This document shows positions 55,973 through 64,000 of a stretch of 64,000 nt of DNA, in pieces (the stretch's first letter is position 1; each line of letters begins with the position of its first letter). The position numbers and the translations under genes were made by a program. The notes beneath the pieces were generated by a model, which saw only the letters and a list, made by a program, of their open reading frames with translations, did not search any database and was not told the origin of the DNA. The stretch is from Ricinus communis (taxonomy: Eukaryota; Streptophyta; Magnoliopsida; Malpighiales; Euphorbiaceae): the NCBI RefSeq assembly GCF_019578655.1, contig NC_063262.1:18421582-18485581 (forward strand), given 5' to 3'.

Positions 55973-56580
55973 AGCATCCTTCCAACCTTATTACTCTCGC
56001 ACACGGTCCATGGAGAGTTTTTCTTCACTAGGATTTTAGCCCTGGGTTTCCTACCAACAGGGGATAGTAAGCCTAGCTTGCATGTCATAAACTCTCAAAA
56101 GCATATTTAAACAAACAAGGCAATGCTCCTTAGTATAAGTATAAAGCTTGCATATTTTGGGCCTGATGCTTGATTCCACATGTCTTTGGGCCAAGGCTTT
56201 CCAATATATAGGCTTAAGTACTTATAAGGAGGAACATTTTAAATAGCAAGCAATAGAGTTTCTAAAGGAGATTGCTATTATTATTATCGTGAGTGAGTCT
56301 TAGGTAAGGATAAATGACTCCCACAAGTAAAAGGTATTCTTTCTTGGCTTGTCTCCCCACACAAGGGTCCATGTGATGAAGGAAATTCATTCATTATATA
56401 TGAGTGATGGTTAGCAATTGTCGCAATTCTAGGGTTCGAGTGGAACCAAATAACCACTAACCGACACCATTGGGACTATAGAGACTAATGTGCATAATAG
56501 GTGAAAGTGTATTGATGCAAGAACCACCTATTAAATAATAAAATTAAAGACATACATAAACTGGAATCAATTTCTCTTAT
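55973..56580 (-). other. Element B leader between PBS and gag
   Basis: About 600 bp of non-coding sequence. Phrases such as CTATAGAGACTAATG near 56475 have counterparts in element C's leader near 28475 (complement). Short frames at 55858-56110 on both strands are chance. Confidence 0.55.
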
Positions 56581-56598
56581 CCCTAACAGAGTTGCCAT
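56581..56598 (-). other. Element B primer-binding site
   Basis: The minus strand reads TGGCAACTCTGTTAGGG directly after the LTR end CTACA. It follows the TGGCGACTCTG---GGG pattern common in Tat-type elements. The primer tRNA was not assigned. Confidence 0.7.
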
Positions 56599-57633
56599 TG
56601 TAGATGACGATACGCACCCAAGTGTTTTTAGCGACCATGACATTGCAAGGCTTTCCAACTTAATTGAGAATATGCTAACTAGTCACAGAGACTAGCAACG
56701 ATGGGAGTTACCACTCTGGTAACCGAGATACTTTTACTAATGAGTGAAATTTCTCGATTCCATAAGGAAGCTTATGTCATAAATCCAAATATGGATATGG
56801 AAGCCAACTTCCTTATTTGTGTATATTTGTCTTTAATTTTAATATTTAATGGGCTATTCCCTATAAATGTAGTATAATATTTCTACACATCAAGCACTAC
56901 AACATGTGAGATCCACCTAAGTCTAGCCCCTTTTTTATTAAAGGCAAACCCAATCTCGATGTTATTAACCTAATTCATTAGTCAATTATTTACAAAGCCA
57001 ACCTACTCTAACCCAATTACTAGTTATGCTTTAATAACCAAGCTTGTTAAGCCTAATTAACTAATTTTTATGGAGAGGCCCAATTCAATAATCCTAGATC
57101 TAATATGGCCCAATTTTAACCTAACTAAGCATGGCAAAGCCCGTTAAGTCTACATGGATTTTAGATTAAATCCCAATTAACATCTTAATTAAGCTAATAG
57201 ACTACCCTTTTCATGCCAGATCCAATTTTAAGGCCTAAGTCCATCTGTCCAATTTTAATTAGGCAATCATGTAACATGTATTTAGGCATTGATCATAGAT
57301 GAAAAAGGCAAAAATAAAAGGTCAAGAAATAAATCTAACTATTACAATCCACCTACAACTAAAAGAAAATAGAGAAAACCCTAAAAACTGAATTACAACT
57401 CAAGAAACTATCTAAATACAATGAAAATTCGATAATATAGACAATTAACGTTAAGAGCCCATCAGCTCAAAGTGAAGAGCCCATCAGCTTAACACACAAC
57501 CAAATCGGCTCTGTATTAAGCCGATTGGCTCTAGAGGCTTGAAGGGATTTCCTTTGGTCGTTCTTCAATTTTTGTGCTCAAACCCAAGTTTTTACATGCA
57601 CATGAGAAAAAAATAAGGTTAACACATGTATAA
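56599..57633 (-). mobile_element. Element B 5' LTR, part next to PBS
   Basis: It matches 40314-41345 of the 3' LTR over its whole length, including the TTTAGCGACCATGACATTG region, the TTTAATGGGCTATTCCCT region and the AGCCGATTGGCTCT repeats (57465-57535). It is broken at 57634 by the Athila-like copy 2 and resumes at 63560-63621. Confidence 0.85.
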
Positions 57634-59130
57634 TGATGTGCGTAAAATACACACATCTAAATGGGGTTTTTAAGATCGATTTTATGGATATTTGGATGTG
57701 AATTGGTACCAACACTCACCCTATGCGTATGTTTGTGTGCATTAGGTCCAAAAGAAGTCAAAGAATGAAAAAGAAAAGAATTGGAGCATAATTGGACGTC
57801 AAAGCTGCCGAAACGAGCTAAGTACGAGCATGAGGAAGCTGAACATGGCCGTGTTGGTCTCAACACTGGCCGTGTTCACAACACGGTTACAAACACATGC
57901 CGGGTTACCAACACGGGAACCAACACGGCCGTGATGGACATCAAAGAAGAAGTAGATTTTAGGGAGCACGACCACAGAGAGTAATATTTAATACGGCTAG
58001 GAACCAACACGGCTAGGAACACCATCTTGTGTCCCCAACACGGCCAGGAACACGGCTATGTTAGCGGCGATAGAGGGTTGTAATTAAAAGAACGAAGAGA
58101 GAAAAAGAAGAGGCCGCTAGGGTTAGAACGTCCCAAACCCTAATTTTTCTCTCCCTAAGGGTTTTCTGAGCTGAAACCAAGGGAAAAGGAGACTTGGATC
58201 AAGGTTTCAATCAGATTTCCTTGAAGGATCGAAGATTGGGTGAGGTTCGTTGATTGATTTTCAAATCGAGCAAGAGGAACAAGAATCGATTCAATTGGAG
58301 CAAAAGGATTTGGGGATGTTTACTCTCATCTAAGGGTGTAATCGGGTTTTCTCTACCTTTGCTTATTGTTGTAATTGAATTCTTGTGTATTTTGAGAATG
58401 AACATGATTAGCTAGATTGATTAAATCCATTGGGATTTCTTTACTATGTTGGCTTGATATTATATTGTTGGATTGTTTGAGTTGGTTTTGTATTCTTCTT
58501 GTTTTCAGTATTAATAAGATAATGCATTATTCATGAGACGCTGTGAATTGTGATGTTTAGGTTGCTTTACAAGATTGAGAAATCCGTTTGGCAATTGGAA
58601 TTTTGAATAGCAAGAACTGGTTAATAATCGCTTAGAGATAAGGATAATTAACTAGCCGGATTAAGAATTAACAAAGCTTAATAGAGGCGGATTAAAGCTT
58701 AATGCTAATTTAAGAATCAATCGTTAGGAAGAGATTCCAACTTTAGGTTATTAGGTTTAGGAATTTGGTTATCTCGAGAGAGAAATCGAATTCGGTTAAG
58801 AATTCATCCACGGGTAGCATAATTAGACTCACCGATCCTTTATCTTTTGTTTGACTGCCAACTAGTTTAGATTCCCTTTGGGTTTGTCTTCTTGTCTTGA
58901 TTATTTCGTTTATCAATCACTCTTGCATCTCCCTTAGGACTTAGCTTGTAGCTATTAGTTAGTTTAGAAATTATTTATCGCTAATTTTAGGTTAATATAA
59001 CAAAGAACAAAGGAGTAACTCTGGGCTTTCACTTTCCCGAGGAATACGACCTTGATACTCGCCATTAGTGCTAGACTGCATCGATAGGTACACTGCCTTA
59101 GATTGTAGCTAACACGAGTAGCACCCATCA
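57634..59130 (+). repeat. Copy 2 5' LTR (1497 bp)
   Basis: It contains the AACACGGCCGTG array at 57844-58060, with an extra duplicated ACGGCTAGGAACCAAC-type unit near 57990 that is missing from the 3' LTR. It also has a 45-bp segment (59027-59071) that the 3' LTR lacks. Apart from these it is nearly the same as 62144-63554. Confidence 0.92.
57844..58060 (+). repeat. CACGGCCGTG palindromic array in Athila-like LTR
   Basis: Many short units alternate ACACGG, GGCCGTGTTGG and their complements, so the strand can fold on itself. The same array is at 62339-62530 (3' LTR), 25645-25800 (copy 1) and, more decayed, 16910-17090 (solo LTR). Confidence 0.8.
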
Positions 59131-59136
59131 AGTTTT

Positions 59137-59154
59137 TGGCGCCGTTGCCGGGGA
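59137..59154 (+). other. Copy 2 primer-binding site (tRNA-Asp)
   Basis: TGGCGCCGTTGCCGGGGA is the exact complement of the 3' end of plant tRNA-Asp(GTC) with CCA. This is the primer of Athila-type elements. It lies 6 nt after the LTR end. Confidence 0.9.
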
Positions 59155-59325
59155 ATTGTTTGAAAACTAGAGTGAAATTTGCTATTTGTTAATTTAGCCA
59201 ATTTCTTTTCTTATTTCTTATTATTTTATGATTTTTATTTTTATTTTTTTATTTGTTTTATTTTATTTGTACATATTTATTTAGTTTAAGTTTATGATTC
59301 AGATAGTGAATGATAAGGAGTTTCA

Positions 59326-59705
59326 ATGCTAAACTCAAACTCTTTGTATGATGCATTGGAAAATGGGATTAGGAACCAAGAGAGTGCTAAAAATTAGGAT
59401 ACCCGTGCATCTTTAGAAGCTCGAGTGGAATCATTTTGCAGGGCTACCGATCAACTCTCCACTCCTATCCTTTCATATCAAGTTTTTTATGAATTTTTTT
59501 TGGTTTACATTTGAGTAATGATTGTCCATTGTGCAATGATTTTACTCCTTATTCTTATAACTGTGAACAGGTGAATTATACGGGCAATTGGCCAAATGAC
59601 TCATATGGAAGCACCTATAATCAAGAGTGGAGCACTCATTCACCCTATGGATGGAGCTTAGATGGCCCGAACCACCGAATCTCGAAGAACCACATCGAAA
59701 TTTAA
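59326..59705 (+). pseudogene. Copy 2 truncated Gag, frameshifted
   Basis: It is the counterpart of 22641-22940. It has stops after ESAKN and within the zinc-knuckle region, where the first Cys is now Tyr (VFYEFF against VFCEFC). The downstream frame (from 59511) reads CEQVNYTGNWPNDSYGSTYN, then QEWSTHSPYGWSLDG, one domain further than copy 1. Confidence 0.7.
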
Positions 59706-59941
59706 TCTTGCACCTTCAATTCAAGATGAAGAGTTAGTGTCGGAGAGCCGATGATGAGGTTCATTACAAGTCTTGATGATAGATTCCAACAAACAGAGAG
59801 GATACTTGAAGATCAACAAGCCTCGATTAACAACATAGAGCATCAAGTAGGCTTAATCTTCAAGTTACTAGTCAAGAGGAATTGGGAACTCCATCAAACG
59901 CCATCGAATCCGAGGAACACTTGAGCGCCACTTATGCTCAG

Positions 59942-60540
59942 TGAGAATTTTCTGGTTTATCTACTATGTTTGACGATGATGCTTTTGTGCGGGACGACTC
60001 TTTGAACATGGAGATGGAACCGGAAAGGAAGAGGCAATTATGATCCTCCGAAAGACTATCAACGAGGAATACACAGTTGATGATGCTTTGAGTTGAGTTA
60101 GAGGAATTTTGGTGGATTTTCCACAAGTCCCTTCGATGATGAAAGATGAGCACGAGTTATCCAATGAAGAAGTCTTGGAGGAGCTCGAGTTTCTTCTAGC
60201 AAGTGAACCAAGACAAGGACTAGAGGAAACCATTGATGTTCCTGAAGAAATTGCCCAACCGTCAATCCTTCCAATTGGTGAAACTTCAGCTTTCAAATTG
60301 GAAGAGCCCCTAGAGCATCATGACTACGTGCAATTATACGTGGAGTGAGTCTTGCCCATCATACTGGCAGCTTGCTTGATAGTCGGGAAGAGAAAATTGA
60401 CGATTATCCCTCTAAGCGGATACTTGAAGCCATTTGCTTGGAAGAAGGATGAATGGTCGTCAATCCCCACCATTTACTTTTCACCATGAGTCCAGCTAAG
60501 AAGACTCATCATATCAAAAAGAAGCACTTTTGGGAGGCAC
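59942..60540 (+). pseudogene. Copy 2 acidic post-Gag ORF, broken
   Basis: It matches 23260-23860 with frameshifts near 60030 and 60090. The longest intact part (60109-60348) keeps EHELSNEEVLEELEFLLASE and FKLEEPLEHHDYVQLY, ending at a TGA where copy 1 reads on. Function is unknown; it is the remnant of the region between gag and RT. Confidence 0.6.
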
Positions 60541-62143
60541 CCCAAACTTTATTTTATTTCTTTTTCATATTTAATTACTTTTTTTACCCTTTCATTTTGA
60601 AACATTTTATTAGTTTTAGTTTTCATATTTTATTTAATTTTTGTTTTAGTTTCGATTTTAATTCCTTATTTTATTATTTGCAGCCACTCCTCTACCACAC
60701 ACTAGCCAGCGCCCTGATATCCCTAATGATGCACCTCTTTTCACTCCGGAGCCATAGTCAGGGCAGTATTAGTTCTTTTCCCTTTTGCATTTCTTATATT
60801 TTGTACACTGAGGACAGTGTGTCCTTTAAGTGTGGGGTGGGTGATATTTATCCCATCTTAGTTATTTGTTTATTATTTGTGCAATTTTTTTTGTAAAATT
60901 TTGAAAATTTTTCACTTTGTTTCGATGCTCTTACTATTGACTTGATTTTGAAATCCTATTTATGTCCATGTGATCGGCTAAAACCGACAGTGTTGAGTTT
61001 TGCGGAAGAGTGTAAGATAATTAATTTAAGTTTTGCACTAAGTTGCTTTGGTTTATTTAATTTTGTTTTGATGATTTTTGTTTGGAACCTACTCAAAAGC
61101 ACACTTGTGAGAAATTGAGCCTAAATTGTAAGCATACACTTTATATGCTTGTATTTATTTCTTCTTGAGAGTGCCAAGTACTGTCTTTACTTTTAGAACT
61201 TGCTCGGTAATGCTTATGAGGGCCACAAGGAGAGTTTAACACTTTGGTATAATAGAGGCACTTAGGTTTTTCATTCTAGCCAAATAGCCTTCATTCGTTT
61301 ATTGATTATGTAGATAACCCCCTCTTTCACCATTTTCTATCATATTTCATTGCCACTTAGTTTTATTCTGCTTTAGGTTATGATTTTGCACATGAGTTGT
61401 TTTTATTGGGAATTTTTATCTTGGGAATAGCTTTGGAATCTTGTAGCAGCTTACTTCAATCCAAAAAGAAATTCACTCTATTATGTGAATGTTCTTCCCT
61501 TATGAAAAAAAAGAAAAAAAAAGAAAAAAGAAAAATATAGAAATAGAAGAATAAGAGGGAAAGGTGATGAAAAGAAAGAAAGTAAGTGAGCCAAACATTT
61601 GGACTTGATTCCTATTTCCCACCTTGGACTACTGTTCATTGTTTATCCCTTATAATTTTTGTGGCTTGTGTGCAGGTCATGTATTTCATTGCAGAACACC
61701 ATAGGTTCAACTCTGACCAAATTTACCTACCCCTACCTAATCCCCATTACAACCCCTATAAAGACCTCTTGACATGGTTGTTGACTCTCCATAAGTGGTA
61801 GGAGTAGGATTTAAGAGCAAGCATATAGTAAGTAAGGCAGTAGTTAATGCATTGAGCGATTAAACACTACCCTTTTAACACTTTGAGTGATTTAGAGTGA
61901 ATCTGGTGAAGAGTTGGTTCTAAATAATTTTGTTGCGATAGTATTTTGTGAATCAATAGCACCTTGGTTGTGATACTTGAATTGATTGTTTTGTTTCTTT
62001 CTGTTTGACTTACACTTGTTAAGGATATGTGCAGGAGCTCTCTAGCTTGTCTGTCAGTTTAAGTGTTGTTTCTTAGTGGTTTATTTTCCTTATTTTACTT
62101 TTGATTGCTTGAGGACAAGCAATGAGCTAAGTGTAGGGTTATT
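60541..62143 (+). other. Copy 2 non-coding 3' internal region
   Basis: It parallels 23860-25431, including the A-rich purine run (61504-61545) and a TCATGTATTTCATTGCAGAA segment. Frames at 60453-60896 and 61586-61801 have no recognisable domain. Confidence 0.8.
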
Positions 62144-63554
62144 TGATGTGCGTAAAATACACACATCTAAATGGGGTTTTTAAGATCGATTTTATGGATA
62201 TTTGGATGTGAATTGGTACTAACACTCACCCTATGCGTATGTTTGTGTGCATTAGGTCTAAAAGAAGTCAAAGAATGAAAAAGGAAAGAATTGGAGCATA
62301 ATTGAACGTCAAAGTCAACCGAGCGAGGAAGTTTGAACATGGTCGTGTTGGTCTCAACACTGGCCGTGTTCGCAACACGGTTACAAAAACATGCTGTGTT
62401 ACCAACACGGGAACCAACACGGCCGTGTTGGACATCAAAGAAGAAGTAGATTTTAGGGAGCACGGCCATAAAGAGTAATACGGCTAGGAACACCATCCCG
62501 TGTCCCCAACACGACCAGGAACACGGCTGTGTTAGCGGCGATAGAGAGTTGTAATTAAAAGAACGAAGAGAGAAAAAGAAGAGGCCGCTAGGGTTAGAAC
62601 GTCCCAAACCTAATTTTTCTCTCCCTAAGGGTTTTCTGAGCTGAAACCAAGGGAAAAGGAGACTTGGATCAAGGTTTCAATCAGATTTCCTTGAAGGATC
62701 GAAGATTGGGCGAGGTTCGTTGATTGATTTTCAAATCGAGCAAGAGGAACAAGAATCGATTCAATTGGAGCAAAAGGATTTGGGGATGTTTACTCTCATC
62801 CAAGGGTGTAATCGGGTTTTCTCTACCTTTGCTTATTCTTGTAATTGAATTCTTGTGTATTTTCAGAATGAACATGATTAGCTAGATTGATTAAATCCAT
62901 TGGGATTTCTTTACTATGTTGGCTTGATATTATATTGTTGGATTGTTTGAGTTGGTTTGTATTCTTCTTGTTTTCAGTATTAATAAGATAATGCATTATT
63001 CATGAGACGTTGTGAATTGTGATGTTTAGATTGCTTTACGAGATTGAGAAATCCGTTTGGCAATTGGAATTTTGAATAGCAAGAACTGGTTAATAATCGC
63101 TTAGAGATAAGGATAATTAACTAGCTGAATTAAGAATTAACAAAGCTTAATAGAGGCGGATTAAAGCTTAATGCTAATTTAAGAATCAATCGTTAGGAAG
63201 AGATTCCAACTTTAGGTTATTAGGTTTAGGAATTTGGTTATCTCGAGAGAGAAACCGAATTCGGTTAAGAATTCGTCCACGGGTAGCATAATTAGACTCA
63301 CCGATCCTTTATCTTTTGTTTGATTGCCAACTAGTTTAGATTCCCTTTGGGTTTGTCTTCTTGTCTTGATTATTTCGTTTATCAATCACTCTTGCATCTC
63401 CCTTAGGACTTAGCTTGTAGCTATTAGTTAGTTTAGAAATTATTTATCGCTAATTTTAGGTTAATATAACAAAGAACAAAGGAGTAACTCTGGGCTAGAC
63501 TGCATCGATAGGTACACTGCCTTAGATTGTAGCTAACACGAGTAGCACCCATCA
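62144..63554 (+). repeat. Copy 2 3' LTR (1411 bp)
   Basis: It matches the 5' LTR but lacks the 45 bp corresponding to 59027-59071 (junction at 63495/63496) and one short unit of the palindromic array. It ends AGCACCCATCA followed by TATAA. Confidence 0.92.
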
Positions 63555-63559
63555 TATAA

Positions 63560-63621
63560 TAATAAAAAAGAAGTATAATCTAATAGTTTAATTTGATCTA
63601 GAATTTGATCAAATCAAGTTT
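63560..63621 (-). mobile_element. Element B 5' LTR, continuation
   Basis: The sequence AAGTATAATCTAATAG, then TTTAATTTGATCTAGAA and TTGATCAAATCAAGTT, matches 41366-41427 of the 3' LTR. It confirms that copy 2 is inserted. It breaks off where a new LTR begins. Confidence 0.75.
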
Positions 63622-64000
63622 TGTTAGCCTAAGTCATTTCATTACTTTGGAAACCCTTGATTTTGATTTTGACAATCAAATTGAGGTGCACTTATTTCAT
63701 ATTTTGAGTGTCTATTATATAGTGTTAAAGTTGCTTAAGCATTAGACACAAGGTCTTAGAGAAAATCAAATAGCTTCGCTGAAGCTACAAAAGCGCAGGG
63801 GCGCTTATCTCAAAGTCACCTCAAAGCCTCCAATCAGGCATTAACATCTGGAAGTCAAAAAGTCTTCTCCCTATAAAGCACGAAGGCGCCTCCCATTGAA
63901 GAGAAAGATAAATTATAGCAGAGAGTAGCACAATCTCAAGCTCGGTCGCGCTCCTGGGCGCATTTTAAGGAACCGCGAGGGCCCTTCTCCAGCGCTGGGG
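63622..64000 (+). mobile_element. Start of another LTR, Copia-like, cut by the window edge
   Basis: It opens TGTTAGCCTAAGTC and soon has TTGATTTTGACAATCAAATTG, typical of one group of plant Copia LTRs. Near 63775-64000 GC content rises, with GCGCAGGGGCGC and GCGCTCCTGGGCGC phrases. The break in element B's LTR occurs exactly at this start. The rest lies outside the window. Confidence 0.5.

Larger units (their letters stand above)
57634..63554 (+). mobile_element. Athila-like non-autonomous element, copy 2 (complete)
   Basis: Total 5921 bp: 5' LTR 57634-59130, PBS 59137-59154, internal region 59155-62143, 3' LTR 62144-63554. Exact TATAA target duplications lie at 57629-57633 and 63555-63559. 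The LTRs open TGATGTGCGTAAAATACAC and end AGCACCCATCA. TTGCTTGAGGACAAGCAATG and AGTGTAGGGTTATT precede the 3' LTR. There is no protease, RT or integrase. It shares the same internal deletion structure as copy 1, so both descend from one defective master mobilised by another element. Confidence 0.93.

Noticed and set aside
55858..56110. ORFs on both strands in element B's leader
   Set aside because: They match nothing and lie in the non-coding leader; they mirror each other on opposite strands.
57844..62530. Regularly spaced short repeats that might suggest a CRISPR-like array
   Set aside because: Units are degenerate, palindromic and unevenly spaced, lie inside LTRs, and the genome is a plant.
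62167..62607. 146-aa minus-strand ORF in the 3' LTR of copy 2
   Set aside because: It runs antisense through the palindromic array. The same region in the 5' LTR (57657-57866) is closed earlier, so it is a chance frame.

Overview
This is a repeat-dominated, AT-rich stretch of a plant nuclear genome, almost certainly a dicot. The evidence is: plant LTR retrotransposons of the Tat/Ogre-like and Athila-like Ty3/gypsy lineages, Ty1/copia remnants, fragments resembling an endogenous caulimovirid, and one intact plant signalling-peptide gene of the CLE family. I cannot name the species. There are no bacterial-type operons, rRNA, tRNA or CRISPR arrays.

Layout. 1-1100: scrambled, partly inverted fragments resembling a caulimovirid (capsid-like on +, protease-like on -). 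1400-4490: decayed Copia element and LTRs. 4500-19603: minus-strand Tat-like element A (integrase, RNase H and RT to the left, gag to the right), broken by an unclassified 2.8 kb insertion (about 8045-10855), a solo LTR with GGGCG target duplications (12097-14594) and an Athila-like solo LTR with GGCCC duplications (15841-17275). 19604-33790: plus-strand Tat-like element C of the same family, truncated after gag. Its 5' LTR holds Athila-like non-autonomous copy 1 (21541-26855), and its gag is split by another solo LTR with TTATC duplications (29222-32237). 33800-39560: the low-copy island, with a possible minus-strand first exon (34046-34204), an AT-rich MITE-like inverted repeat, the CLE gene (37427-37675) and a LINE RNase H fragment. 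39560-63621: minus-strand Tat-like element B, with its 3' LTR at 40314-42516, its pol-gag at 49240-56000, and its 5' LTR starting at 56599. That 5' LTR is interrupted by the complete Athila-like copy 2 (57634-63554, TATAA duplications). A new Copia-like LTR starts at 63622.

Between B's 3' LTR and its pol genes lie about 6.5 kb of plus-strand, antisense coding remnants. One matches the plant mobile domain (PMD) pattern and another resembles the DUF7745-type domain. Both have their own TATA-like boxes. A same-family LTR in the opposite orientation is inserted into the PMD part. This antisense cargo is the most unusual system in the window.

Only the CLE gene looks like an intact working host gene. 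The retroelement genes are broken by stops and frameshifts, although element A keeps its RT YVDD box and the integrase D, D and E residues. Relative ages can be read from nesting: the Athila-like copies and the solo LTRs are younger than the Tat elements they interrupt.
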